Of a stretch of DNA of 32,778 nucleotides, positions 23,807 through 32,188 are shown in pieces. The stretch covers positions 1-32,778 of the forward strand of contig JAGBQM010000025.1 in the NCBI GenBank assembly GCA_017632855.1. The letters run 5' to 3'. The position numbers and the translations under genes are program-made. Each line of letters opens with the position of its first letter. The first letter of the stretch is position 1. Below the pieces are notes generated by a model. That model ran no database searches. It saw nothing but the letters and a program-made list of their open reading frames with translations, and had not been told where the DNA came from. Source of the DNA: Aeriscardovia sp. (lineage in GTDB: Bacteria > Actinomycetota > Actinomycetes > Actinomycetales > Bifidobacteriaceae).

Positions 23807-24637
23807 GCGACGCTTATTTCCACATCCAATTTGAACGGCTTGCGCGCCGCGTGGCGCAAGGGAATGAAGGACTGGATAGACAGGACGCTTCCGGATGTAT
23901 TGTGCATGCAGGAAGTGCGCGCCCCTAAGGACGCTGTGGATTCCATTTTTTCCGGCATTTCCTCCTTCTACTCTTCCAAAGGCGAAAAACTCTATGACGC
24001 TTACCAGCTTTGTAAAATTCCCGGCCGGGCAGGCGTGGCGCTTTTGAGCGTATTTCCTTTCGAGGGCCTTTCTTTCGGCTTGAAGGGGTTGGAAGAAGAC
24101 GTAGACAGCGGCAGATGGATTGAAGCGCGCATAACCTTGAAGAGCGGGGTAAAGCTTACTGTAGTTTGCGCCTACGTCCACTCCGGAGACAGCGCGGATG
24201 AGGAAAAGATGTACCAAAAATTCAGATTTTTGGATGCCGCCACCCGCAGGATCGAGGAGCTGCTTTTAGAAGGCGGCAGGGAGCTTTTGATTTGCGGAGA
24301 CCTCAATATCGCCCATACCCCTTTGGATATAAAGAACGCAAAGTCAAACATAAACAGCTCGGGATTTTTGCCCCAGGAGCGTTCGTACCTGGACAAGTGG
24401 CTTTCTTTGGGCCTAGTCGATGAAGTGCGAAACCTTTCCGCAGGAACCCAGGGACCCTACTCGTGGTGGAGCTACCGGGGTAGGGCTTTTGACAACAATG
24501 CGGGCTGGAGGCTTGACTATGAGCTAGGGACTTCCGGCCTCTCTTCAAAGGCGAGAAACTTCTTTATAGAGAGGGCGCCCTCTTATGATCTTCGCTTCAG
24601 CGATCACGGGCCGGTAAGCGTTGAGTACGAGTGCTAG
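23804..24637 (+). CDS. xthA: Exodeoxyribonuclease III (AP endonuclease)
   Basis: A metal-dependent nuclease of the ExoIII/APE1 family that cuts at abasic sites and trims 3' ends in base excision repair. Signatures are STSNLNGLRAA, VLCMQEVRAP with the metal-binding glutamate, and CAYVHSG. The ICGDLNIAH catalytic aspartate/asparagine pair, SWWSYRGRAFDNNAGWRLDY and the terminal FSDHGPV follow. The 277 residues are normal. The ATG at 23804 is chosen over the one at 23795 because of the leaderless layout; neither has a ribosome binding site. A DUF3710 gene follows after 10 nt. Confidence 0.95.
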   Translation: MATLISTSNLNGLRAAWRKGMKDWIDRTLPDVLCMQEVRAPKDAVDSIFSGISSFYSSKGEKLYDAYQLCKIPGRAGVALLSVFPFEGLSFGLKGLEEDVDSGRWIEARITLKSGVKLTVVCAYVHSGDSADEEKMYQKFRFLDAATRRIEELLLEGGRELLICGDLNIAHTPLDIKNAKSNINSSGFLPQERSYLDKWLSLGLVDEVRNLSAGTQGPYSWWSYRGRAFDNNAGWRLDYELGTSGLSSKARNFFIERAPSYDLRFSDHGPVSVEYEC

Positions 24638-24647
24638 GAGGCATATT

Positions 24648-25436
24648 TTGTTTAAAAAGAAAGATAAGAAAGAAAACGAAAAAGAGCTGAAAGAAAAAGA
24701 AGAAGCCAAAGAAGAAGAAGAAATCGAAGAAAAAGAGGCTGCGGAGAAAGAAGAGAAAGAGGAAGCCATAGAAGAGGAGGAAGTGGAAGAAGCCGAAGGC
24801 GTTGAGGGCCACTGCGGCCCCTACGACGTTTCCGATCCGGACGTTCCCGAGGGGGAGTACCTGGATTTGGGAGGCATTAAAATCCTCGGCAAGCCCGGCC
24901 TTTCCATGCGCCTCGTTCCTTCCCCAGATCAAAAAAGCATAATGGACCTGGCTTTCAGCTACGGCAGCTCCTCTTTGCAGCTCACCCTCCTCGCTTCTCC
25001 AAGGCGTGTGAAGTTTTGGCAGGAGCTGCGAAACGATATACTCTCTTCTCAAAAGGGGGCAAAGGAAGAAGAGGGGACCTTCGGCCCGGAAGTCCATTTC
25101 CTGACCAAAGTGCGCGAAGGCGTGGAAATTCCCACGAGGATAGTGGGAGTGGACGGGCCCCGTTGGATGCTTCGCGGAATTTTTGCAGGCCCCGCGGCCG
25201 AGGGAGGGGAAGAAAAGGAGTATTTGGACGACTTCTTCTCCACGGTGATAGCAAACAGGGGAACCGAACCCCTGGCTCCGGGGGACCCCGTGCCCCTCAT
25301 CCTTCCTCCCCAGCTTCTGCCCCAGAATATGGAGAAAAACATGAAAAAACCCGGGCCGGAGATGGTGGATGTGGCTACAAAGCAGAGCGTGCAGGAGACC
25401 TTGCAAAGAGGCCCCATGTTTACAGAGATGAGATAG
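24648..25436 (+). CDS. DUF3710 family protein
   Basis: An actinobacterial protein of unknown function, DUF3710. The first ~55 residues are almost wholly K and E and may form a charged helix. The conserved domain follows with GPYDVSDPDVPEGEYLDLGG, LQLTLLASPRR, GPRWMLRGIFAG and PLILPP. The start is a TTG with a perfect AGGAGG (24636-24641) 6 nt upstream. It lies directly before the DUF3159 gene, as in other actinobacteria, so the two may act together; what they do is not known to me. Confidence 0.9.
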   Translation: MFKKKDKKENEKELKEKEEAKEEEEIEEKEAAEKEEKEEAIEEEEVEEAEGVEGHCGPYDVSDPDVPEGEYLDLGGIKILGKPGLSMRLVPSPDQKSIMDLAFSYGSSSLQLTLLASPRRVKFWQELRNDILSSQKGAKEEEGTFGPEVHFLTKVREGVEIPTRIVGVDGPRWMLRGIFAGPAAEGGEEKEYLDDFFSTVIANRGTEPLAPGDPVPLILPPQLLPQNMEKNMKKPGPEMVDVATKQSVQETLQRGPMFTEMR

Positions 25437-25452
25437 CGGGTAAAGGCGGCAA

Positions 25453-26226
25453 ATGGCAGAAGAGTCAGGAGAGAGAAGAAGCAGGAGGGTAGTTTCTTCC
25501 AACCCTCAACCGGCGCCCGAACCACAGCAAATTCACCAAAGTGCGCGGGAAGGGGGCAAAAAGGGATTTGCCTCCATAGCCCAAAGCGACACTTTTTCCT
25601 TCATGGCAGCCGTAGGCGGCTGGAGAGGGATATTTGAAGCCGTAGGGCCCAGCGCAGTATTTCTGATCCTTTATATCTGCACCCACAAGCTTTCCATAGC
25701 CGTGGTGTGCTCCATAGGGATTTCGCTGTTTTTCATAGCGTGGAGATTTATAATGCGGGAAAAGATGAGGAGCGCCATAGTAGGCTTAATCCTTTCCTGC
25801 ATCTACCTGGGGGCGGCGGCGCTCAGCCACAGCGCCAGAAACTATTACCTTCCCGCATTCATTCTCGACTTTTGCGCGGTCATAGTCTTTCTAATCACCC
25901 TCCTGTGCCGCTTTCCGATTCTTGGGATATTGGTGGAGTTCTTCCATACCCCTCCCAAAAACGGGCTCAGGGCTTGGGCCAGGGAGTGGAACGGCGACAA
26001 GGCTCTGCATAAAGCCTACATGAGGGCCACATGGGTCTGGGTCGCCCTGTTTTCCATCCGCCTCATTATAGAAGTGCCCTTCTATTTTGCAGACAATATA
26101 GACGTGCTGGGCATACTGCACCTGGTTTTAGGCATTCCCTTATACGCCGTGACGGTATGGCTGTGTTGGATGATTATCTCTCCCCAGATAAAGAGGGTCG
26201 ACAGAGCCAGGAAATATGGCGGCTAA
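25453..26226 (+). CDS. DUF3159 family membrane protein
   Basis: A 257-residue protein with a basic, disordered N-terminus of about 45 residues and then about six membrane segments. The conserved GGWRGIFEAVGPSAVFLILY motif starts the membrane domain, and it ends with the cytoplasmic ISPQIKRVDRARK. This is the DUF3159 family, with unknown function. It follows DUF3710 after 16 nt and overlaps the TrmA-type gene by 11 nt, so the three form one operon. Confidence 0.9.
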   Translation: MAEESGERRSRRVVSSNPQPAPEPQQIHQSAREGGKKGFASIAQSDTFSFMAAVGGWRGIFEAVGPSAVFLILYICTHKLSIAVVCSIGISLFFIAWRFIMREKMRSAIVGLILSCIYLGAAALSHSARNYYLPAFILDFCAVIVFLITLLCRFPILGILVEFFHTPPKNGLRAWAREWNGDKALHKAYMRATWVWVALFSIRLIIEVPFYFADNIDVLGILHLVLGIPLYAVTVWLCWMIISPQIKRVDRARKYGG

Positions 26227-27430
26227 AGAATTTAGGGCGGTTATAGAGAGGTTTGCAGATCAGGGCCGATGCATAGCCCATATTGACGGGCGCGCGGTCT
26301 TCGTGCGCTTCGCCCTCCCCCATGAAGACGTCCTTATTTCCATAGACCAGCCCGCAAGGGAGGAAGCCAGATTTTGGACTGGGGAAGTGAAAAAAGTGTT
26401 TTCAGCTTCCCCCTTCAGAGTCGATCCCTTATGGAAAGAGGGGGGCCCCAAAGCCTTAGGGGGCGGCATCGGCGGAGCGGATTTGTGCTTCGTCAGCCTG
26501 GAGGGTCAAATCGCGTGGAAAAAATGGGTAATAGAAAACCAACTGGAGCGCTTGGGGAAAATTGAGGCCAAGTGCCGGGTGGAGAGGTTAAAGTTCGACC
26601 TTGAGAATGGAGGCCTGCACTGGAGGAGCCGGATAGACCTTTTAACTAACTTCGAAGGCCTGCCATCCATGAGAAAGAGGGAGAGTCACAGCCTGGTGCC
26701 CATTTCTACAATGCCTTTGTGCTCCTCCCCCCTTTTAAAAGAGGCGAAGAAAGCCGGAATCTGGACGGATCCCCTCCCTAAAAACGCCCCCCTCCATTTT
26801 GCGATCGGAAGCGGGGAGGAGGAAGGGAACTTTTATATAGGCGTTGGCGGAAAAAAGGTTGCGGGAAGGGATGCGTTAATTCAGAAAATACGTCTGGATC
26901 GCCCCTACAGGTATGAAGTGGACGCCTCTTCCTTCTGGCAGGTCCACGTGATGGCGGCCCAAACTCTGGCAAAGTGCGTCTATGACCTGGCCATGGGCTT
27001 TGCGGGAAATTTGGCATGGGATCTCTATTCGGGATCCGGCCTCTTCACCCTTCCTTTGGGATCCCTGTTTAAAAGGGTGGAAAGCGTGGAGCAGGCCCCG
27101 GCCGCCGTGAGGATGGCCAGGAAAAATACGGAGGGAGAAAAAAAGTTCTCCCTTTCGTGCGCAAAAGTGGAGAAGGCGCTCCCTTCCCTTTCCCCTTCTC
27201 CCGACTTGGCGGTGGCAGACCCTTCAAGATCGGGGCTGGGCAGAGAAGTGTGCGAGGGGTTGGCAAAAAGGGGAGTCGGGGCGCTGGTATACGTGTCGTG
27301 TAATCCTGCTACCTTTGCCAGAGACTGCGGGTACCTGAAAGAAGAAGGGTACCGCATGGAATTTTTGCGCGGGTTTGATCTTTACCCCTGCACCCATCAC
27401 GCGGAGGTAGTGGCACTGCTTGTCAGGTAG
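26216..27430 (+). CDS. TrmA/RlmD-family RNA (uracil-5-)-methyltransferase
   Basis: A SAM-dependent RNA m5U methyltransferase. An N-terminal TRAM-like domain (about 1-60) precedes the catalytic domain with SAM-binding DLYSGSGLFTLPL, ADPSRSGLG and VSCNPATFARD. The nucleophilic cysteine is C362, and the terminal FDLYPCTHHAEVVALL holds the catalytic glutamate. I see no four-cysteine iron-sulphur cluster of RlmC/RlmD, so it may work without one. The target, tRNA U54 or 23S rRNA, cannot be told. A start at 26216 has AGGA 4 nt upstream and overlaps the DUF3159 gene. Confidence 0.92.
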   Translation: MAAKEFRAVIERFADQGRCIAHIDGRAVFVRFALPHEDVLISIDQPAREEARFWTGEVKKVFSASPFRVDPLWKEGGPKALGGGIGGADLCFVSLEGQIAWKKWVIENQLERLGKIEAKCRVERLKFDLENGGLHWRSRIDLLTNFEGLPSMRKRESHSLVPISTMPLCSSPLLKEAKKAGIWTDPLPKNAPLHFAIGSGEEEGNFYIGVGGKKVAGRDALIQKIRLDRPYRYEVDASSFWQVHVMAAQTLAKCVYDLAMGFAGNLAWDLYSGSGLFTLPLGSLFKRVESVEQAPAAVRMARKNTEGEKKFSLSCAKVEKALPSLSPSPDLAVADPSRSGLGREVCEGLAKRGVGALVYVSCNPATFARDCGYLKEEGYRMEFLRGFDLYPCTHHAEVVALLVR

Positions 27431-27500
27431 TTTAGACAGGCATTCCTTAAAAGTGTGAAGACATTCAAGTAAAACCGTTTTCTAATCTGAAAGAGAGTAA

Positions 27501-28112
27501 ATGAAATATAGCGAAGCATGGAATGAAATGCACAAAGTCAGCAGATCGCCCTCTTACTACGATCCTTCATTTCATAGTGATGACGAGGATGTGTTTATCG
27601 GAGTTATAAACTGCGCATGGTGCGGGAAAGAAATAATTGCAGTCTGGGACGAACGGAGGCTTTCAAAACAAACCAACAGGTGCACCTTCCCTTTTTATCC
27701 CCGCCCCTACATGGGGCGCCCGTCGGAAAGAAGCGGGGAAAAATCGGTGTATACCTACAGCCGCGTTATAAACGCGATAAGAAAAAAGCAGAATTTGTTC
27801 GACGTGCTGGTCAACGTGCTTTTCAGGGTGCGAAACCCCGACAACAGGATCGCGATGGAGTTTCTCGAAAATCCTTACGACATAGAGCTTTTATGCAGCA
27901 ACTGTTTCCTTAAAACCGCTTGGCAGGATCAGTGCAAAAAAGCGGTAAAACTCAGAAATACCTGCTATAGGATAATCATAAGTTCGCCGACGCAAAGCAA
28001 AGAAGAAATTTTGACGGGTTTGGGCTTTAGAAGAAGCGTTGGGAAAAAGGAAACGGGAAACCTTTGGCGTCTCGATCGGTCTATGCTGCCCGGGAAAACC
28101 GAATTTTTTTAG
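27501..28112 (+). CDS. Orphan protein with zinc-ribbon-like cysteines
   Basis: I do not recognise this 203-residue protein. It has CAWCG (38-42) and CSNC (132-135), plus C61, C145 and C155, a pattern that fits a zinc ribbon formed by two distant CxxC pairs. The rest is basic, with several Arg/Lys-rich segments, and there is no membrane helix. A purine-rich site AAAGAGAG lies 5 nt before the ATG. It stands alone between the methyltransferase and crcB genes and has lower G+C than its neighbours. It could be an acquired or rapidly evolving gene. Confidence 0.65.
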   Translation: MKYSEAWNEMHKVSRSPSYYDPSFHSDDEDVFIGVINCAWCGKEIIAVWDERRLSKQTNRCTFPFYPRPYMGRPSERSGEKSVYTYSRVINAIRKKQNLFDVLVNVLFRVRNPDNRIAMEFLENPYDIELLCSNCFLKTAWQDQCKKAVKLRNTCYRIIISSPTQSKEEILTGLGFRRSVGKKETGNLWRLDRSMLPGKTEFF

Positions 28113-28389
28113 AAAAGGCCCATTTTTGGCAGTTCAACTCCGCCTCCGAAAGGATCGGCGGCAAGCCTGGCCTAAAAACCGGGCTTCGCCCAGGCCTTCC
28201 GCAATTTTTCCTTTCAAACCGGAACGCAGCGGGCGCAAGAAAGGCAGGAAATCATGAAGAGGGATTATCGCATTGCCCTCATAATAAAATTAGCTTGGAA
28301 ATTTTAAGCGAAAGAAGTGAAAAATTAACAGGGAAAAAGCGAGACATGGAAATGTTAAAAACCGCCACCCGAGGGCGGCATCTTCTCAT
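28113..28389 (+). promoter_or_regulatory. Structured intergenic region upstream of crcB
   Basis: A 277-nt gap holds two notable structures. One is a long imperfect hairpin at about 28164-28199 with inner GGGCTTCGCCC. The other is ACATG (28344-28348)/CATGT (28387-28391) enclosing CCGCC (28362-28366)/GGCGG (28374-28378), ending at the predicted GTG start of the first crcB. Its position suggests a fluoride-responsive leader, but I could not match the known fluoride riboswitch consensus, so no such call is made. Confidence 0.4.
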
Positions 28390-28905
28390 GTGCTTCACAC
28401 CTCCCGAAGGAAGCGCAGAAAGAATCGCTTTTCAAATGTTATTTTATTGGTATTTGCAGGAGCCCTCGTCGGAGCGTGGCTTAGGGTCATAGTATCCGAC
28501 TTTTGCAGCTTTGTGCAGTACAGTTTCTACGGATGGAACTGGACCTACCTTTTCATCAATATCATAGGGTCTTTCGCTTTTGGCCTGCTCGTCTCCCTTT
28601 TCAAAGTCCGTTTTCCTTCCAAAGCGGAAAAGTGGTACGCATTTTTTTCTGAGAGCGCGGCGGCCAGCTTTACGGCTTTCGATTTGGTCTTTTCGCAAAT
28701 TTCCCTGCTTTACCTGCAACCCAATATCGGGGTGCTCATTTTCTATGTGGCCGTAAATTTTGCGGCGTGCATCGCGTTTAGCCTTTTGGGGATATTTCTG
28801 GGATCCGGGAAAAAGGCGGAAAGAAGGAAGAAATCAGGCGGCGAGCGCCGGGCTTCTTCGGGCAGGAAAAACAAACGTTCCTCCGGGGGGCGGCATGGAT
28901 ACTGA
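28390..28905 (+). CDS. crcB: CrcB/Fluc fluoride channel subunit 1
   Basis: A small four-helix membrane protein of the Fluc fluoride-exporter family. It shows the start GALVGAWLRVIVS, the conserved asparagine in FINIIGSFAFGLL, and SFTAFDLVF at the place of the usual GGFTTFSTF. A basic, low-complexity C-terminal tail of about 40 residues (GKKAERRKKS and on) is unusual. The start is uncertain: GTG 28390 has no clear ribosome binding site, and a TTG at 28447 would begin directly at the first helix. It is paired with a second subunit 9 nt downstream, as in many Gram-positive bacteria. Confidence 0.8.
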   Translation: MLHTSRRKRRKNRFSNVILLVFAGALVGAWLRVIVSDFCSFVQYSFYGWNWTYLFINIIGSFAFGLLVSLFKVRFPSKAEKWYAFFSESAAASFTAFDLVFSQISLLYLQPNIGVLIFYVAVNFAACIAFSLLGIFLGSGKKAERRKKSGGERRASSGRKNKRSSGGRHGY

Positions 28906-28914
28906 GGCGCAAAC

Positions 28915-29289
28915 ATGTGGATAGGGTTTCTTGTAGTAGTCACTTCAGCCTTGGGAACGGTTTTGAGGTTTTGCCAAAACAGGTTCTTTACAGGGTTTAA
29001 AAAGAGCCGTTCGGCCAGCATATTTGCAGCCAGCCTCATTTCCTGCTTCATATGCGGAATTTTTAACGCGCTTCTCTTCCTGATAGAGGTTTCCCCGATT
29101 CTAAAAGAGATAATATGCTCGGGGTTCCTGTGCGGATACTCTTCCTTTGCAGTGCTCGCCACGGCGGCGGCTTTGATAACAAAGAGGAAAAAGGGGTGGG
29201 GCAAGTCCATCCTCTACTCCCTTTCCTCTTTCATTTTGAGCCTGTGTTTTTATTTCATAGGGTTTTTCGGTACTTTGCTGCTCCATTAG
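28915..29289 (+). CDS. crcB: CrcB/Fluc fluoride channel subunit 2
   Basis: A 124-residue, four-helix membrane protein, the likely dimer partner of the preceding subunit. GFLCGYSSFAVLA matches the GFCGGFTTFST motif of the family. The pore asparagine of the NxxGSF motif is not present here (AASLISCFICG). The two subunits would thus be unequal, one keeping the asparagine and one keeping a better F-box, as in heterodimeric Fluc channels with one working pore. GAGG lies about 8 nt before the ATG. murT follows after 22 nt. Confidence 0.82.
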   Translation: MWIGFLVVVTSALGTVLRFCQNRFFTGFKKSRSASIFAASLISCFICGIFNALLFLIEVSPILKEIICSGFLCGYSSFAVLATAAALITKRKKGWGKSILYSLSSFILSLCFYFIGFFGTLLLH

Positions 29290-29311
29290 GATAGGGGTTA
29301 GGAGGTTCAAA

Positions 29312-30643
29312 GTGAAAAATACGAGTTCTCCCCTTAGCGTAGCGGTGGGAAAGAGCGTGCAAGGGGCCTGCAGGGTCTTAAAAAGAGGCCACTCCCTGCC
29401 GGGAATGATTGTAGAAAAGCTGGATAAGGGATTTCTTGCCTCGGCCTTGGGCCAGCTTCCTTTGGGAACGATGATTGTCTGCGGCACCAATGGGAAAACC
29501 ACGACGGCCCGCCTGATTGCCCAGGCCCTTTCCTCTTTGGGTTTGAAGACGGTTACAAACGATTCGGGAGCGAACTTTACGAGGGGCATCATTTCTTCCC
29601 TCCTGCCCCTCATGACCCCTACGGGAAAACTTCCATGCGATATAGGGGTGTTTGAATTGGACGAGGCATGGGCGCCCGTATTCTGCAGGCAGTTTCCCCC
29701 TTCCTACGCCCTCATCTTGAACTGCTGCAGGGATCAGTTAGACCGCTACGGCGAAAGGGATGCGGTCGAAGCCATGCTTTCCGAAGTGGCTTCCAACGCC
29801 AAAAAGGGGCTCGTCTTGAATGCGGCAGACAGGAGGGTAAAAGCCTTTTCCAGCCGTTTTAGGGAGGCAAAGACTTCTTTTTACGGTTTCGACCCTTCCC
29901 TCGCTAACCTGTTTCCAAGCGATGAGGACTTAATATGCATGAGGCAGGGTTATGCGCCTTCGCCTCAAAGCGATTCGGCTTCCGTAGTGCTTAGGAAAAT
30001 AACCGGGAATCTGGCAACGTTTGAAATCGAAGGCAGGCAGATCTCAGTCGAGATGGGGATAAACGGGAATTTCAATTTCCTAAATGCCGCCGCCGCAATC
30101 TGCGGAATTTTAAATATGGCCAAGACCTGCCCGGCGCTCAAAAATTCCCCCCGTTTTAAAAATCTGGACTTTTCTTTAGAGGCGGTGGCCAAGGCGGTTT
30201 CCGACGTGCGCCCCGCCTTCGGAAGAGGGGAAGGATTTGAGATTGGAGGATCGCGGGTGGAAATGGTTCTCGTCAAAAATCCGGTGGGCTTCTCTTCCGC
30301 CCTGCGCTCGATGCCCCTTGAAGGAAAAGAAGTTATGGTGGCTCTAAATGACCAGAGCGCCGACGGCAGGGACGTCAGCTGGATTTACGACGTGGACTAT
30401 TCAAATCTGTCTACGGTGAAAGCCGTGAGCGGGGAAAGGGCGTTTGATATGGCTCTGTGCCTTGAATACAACGGCAAAAAAGTGATAAGGGCCGATCTGG
30501 ATATAGAAAAAAGCCTTATGCGCTTTCTTGAAGGCGGGGGAGACAAGATAATTTTCTCAAGCTACACTTCCATGCTTTCCATTCGCAAACTCCTCTTGAA
30601 CCTGGACAAGAGCAAAGGAGGAAATTTATATGCGGCGGATTGA
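29312..30643 (+). CDS. murT: Lipid II isoglutaminyl synthase, MurT subunit
   Basis: MurT is a Mur-ligase-like ATPase that, with GatD, amidates D-glutamate in lipid II to D-isoglutamine. The P-loop VCGTNGKTTT (56-65) and the central-domain ILNCCRDQLDRYGE are present. The C-terminal DUF1727 motif NDQSADGRDVSWIYDVDY (346-363) contains the proposed catalytic aspartate. The Cys4 zinc ribbon known from S. aureus MurT, around residue 200-230, is missing: only C209 is there. The start is GTG with a perfect AGGAGG (29300-29305) 6 nt upstream. It overlaps gatD by 14 nt. Confidence 0.93.
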   Translation: MKNTSSPLSVAVGKSVQGACRVLKRGHSLPGMIVEKLDKGFLASALGQLPLGTMIVCGTNGKTTTARLIAQALSSLGLKTVTNDSGANFTRGIISSLLPLMTPTGKLPCDIGVFELDEAWAPVFCRQFPPSYALILNCCRDQLDRYGERDAVEAMLSEVASNAKKGLVLNAADRRVKAFSSRFREAKTSFYGFDPSLANLFPSDEDLICMRQGYAPSPQSDSASVVLRKITGNLATFEIEGRQISVEMGINGNFNFLNAAAAICGILNMAKTCPALKNSPRFKNLDFSLEAVAKAVSDVRPAFGRGEGFEIGGSRVEMVLVKNPVGFSSALRSMPLEGKEVMVALNDQSADGRDVSWIYDVDYSNLSTVKAVSGERAFDMALCLEYNGKKVIRADLDIEKSLMRFLEGGGDKIIFSSYTSMLSIRKLLLNLDKSKGGNLYAAD

Positions 30644-31361
30644 CGTCCTTTCCCTTTATACAAACGACATGAGTTTTTACGGGGACATGGGAAACGTCCT
30701 CATAATTTCCAAAAGGCTCTCTTTTTACGGCTTCGAACCGGTAATACACTTTTATAACCCGGGAGACAGCTTCCCGGATCATGTCGATATGGTTTTTGGA
30801 GGGGGAGGCCAGGACTCCGGACAAAAAAATATATTTGACGATTTGCAAAAGAGGGGGGAAAAACTCAGGCAGCTGGCCTCCCAAGGCGTGCCCATGCTCA
30901 TGATTTGCGGAATGTACCAGCTGTTTGGCAAGTATTTTCTTACCAACTCCGGGAAAAAGATTCCAGGCATTTCGGTTTTCGACGTCTACACCGAAGCCAC
31001 TTTAGACAGGCTCATAGGTAATTTAGTGGAGGAGTCGAAACTGTTTGGAAGATTGGTGGGCTTTGAAAACCACTCCGGCCAAACCTATTTTTCCTCCCCC
31101 CTCCATCCTTTGGGGCGCGTCATTTCCGGAGGCGGCAATAATTCAAAGGACAAAGTGGACGGGGCGATGGTAAACAACGCCATAGGCACATACCTTCACG
31201 GCCCCGTTCTTTCCAAAAATCCCAAGCTTGCAGATTTTCTAATCGGCAAAGCCCAGCTTGGAAGGTATGGAACCGAAAAGCTTCCTTCCTCTCCCGTTTT
31301 AAGCCGTATCGACGAATTGGCGGCCAAGGGCAACGAAGTTGCCAGCAAAAGGCCTAGATAG
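30630..31361 (+). CDS. gatD: Lipid II isoglutaminyl synthase, GatD subunit
   Basis: GatD is a class I glutamine amidotransferase that supplies ammonia to MurT. The nucleophile C93 lies in MLMICGMYQLFG and the histidine H190 in IGTYLHGPV. The N-terminal LYTNDMSFYGDMGNVLII is typical of GatD. Length (243) is normal. GGAGGA lies about 7 nt before the ATG, inside the end of murT, so the two are coupled. Its end overlaps the convergent ogg gene by 8 nt, with no terminator between. Confidence 0.95.
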   Translation: MRRIDVLSLYTNDMSFYGDMGNVLIISKRLSFYGFEPVIHFYNPGDSFPDHVDMVFGGGGQDSGQKNIFDDLQKRGEKLRQLASQGVPMLMICGMYQLFGKYFLTNSGKKIPGISVFDVYTEATLDRLIGNLVEESKLFGRLVGFENHSGQTYFSSPLHPLGRVISGGGNNSKDKVDGAMVNNAIGTYLHGPVLSKNPKLADFLIGKAQLGRYGTEKLPSSPVLSRIDELAAKGNEVASKRPR

Positions 31362-32142
31362 AGCGGGCGTAAAAGTAAAGGTACTGTTGAAGGATTCCCG
31401 CCTTTTGGCCCATCTTGGGGAAAGGATTTACGCCTCCGAACCATTCATTTATGATTTTTTCTATCCATACGTCCACCGGAGCGCAAGACATCCTGTGATA
31501 GCCGAAAAGGACTACGCAATTTGCCACCTTTTCCCCTACGCCCTTTATCTTTTTCAGTTCCGACTTGAGATCCCCGTCGGAAAGGCATTTAAGGGCGTCC
31601 AAGTCCAGTTGCCCTTCGCTTACCTTTTTTGCGGCGCCCTGCACGTATTCTTCCCTATAGCCCAGTTTGAAAGAAGAAAGGCCGCCTAGAAGGGAGGAGG
31701 GATTCGGGAAAGCCCTCAGAGTCCCCCGGGGAGTTTGTATTTCTTCCCCCCTTTCCTCGCTCATTTTTTCCACGCATGATCTAATGGCGGGGATGTTTTT
31801 CCTCTGTGAAATTATGAAGCTTATCAGGCATTCCCACGGATCCTGCCTCAAAATCCTTATGCCTTTTCCGGCTTCTACGGCCTTTTGAAGATAGGGGTTT
31901 TTAAAGTCTTTGGGATTCAGTTCGTATCTGCTTTCAAGATCGAAATAAGGGATCCAAATTTTTTCCCACTCTTTTGGCGGGCAGGAAACCTCGAAAGCGC
32001 AGGGGGATTTTTTTGAGATGAACAGGGCGAAGGACTTGTATATGAACCTGTAGGCGCCCCCCTCCGCCATTTTCGCCCTGAAGGTTTGACCGCTTTCTGC
32101 AATCTTTTTCAGATCCATATCCTCATCAGTGGTAATTATCAA
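31354..32142 (-). CDS. 8-oxoguanine DNA glycosylase (Ogg family)
   Basis: A helix-hairpin-helix glycosylase/AP lyase that removes 8-oxoguanine. Visible are the N-terminal ESGQTFR motif and PWECLISFIISQRKNIPAI. The hairpin LKKIKGVGEKVANCVVLFG holds the catalytic lysine (K205 with this start), and APVDVWIEKI the catalytic aspartate (D224). It resembles the Clostridium-type Ogg rather than MutM. The TTG at 32142 is chosen because GAGGAG lies 6 nt upstream and homology begins just after; a TTG at 32169 would add nine residues. It stands alone, convergent with gatD. Confidence 0.9.
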   Translation of the reverse strand: MIITTDEDMDLKKIAESGQTFRAKMAEGGAYRFIYKSFALFISKKSPCAFEVSCPPKEWEKIWIPYFDLESRYELNPKDFKNPYLQKAVEAGKGIRILRQDPWECLISFIISQRKNIPAIRSCVEKMSEERGEEIQTPRGTLRAFPNPSSLLGGLSSFKLGYREEYVQGAAKKVSEGQLDLDALKCLSDGDLKSELKKIKGVGEKVANCVVLFGYHRMSCAPVDVWIEKIINEWFGGVNPFPKMGQKAGILQQYLYFYARSI

Positions 32143-32188
32143 TTTCAACTCCTCGCGCCAAAAACGCAATAGCCCGCGCCTTTTGGGT

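Noticed and set aside
24597..25502. Long minus-strand ORF of 301 codons
   Set aside because: It is antisense to the DUF3710 gene. Its F/L-rich end simply mirrors the Lys/Glu-rich codons on the other strand.
28164..28199. Terminator for the orphan gene at 27501
   Set aside because: The stem is imperfect and the nearest T-run starts about 8 nt after it, so it does not meet the usual form.
28341..28392. Fluoride (crcB) riboswitch
   Set aside because: The place is right and AACCGCC with a following GGCGG is present, but the conserved segments around it do not match what I know of the consensus. Listed only as a structured region.
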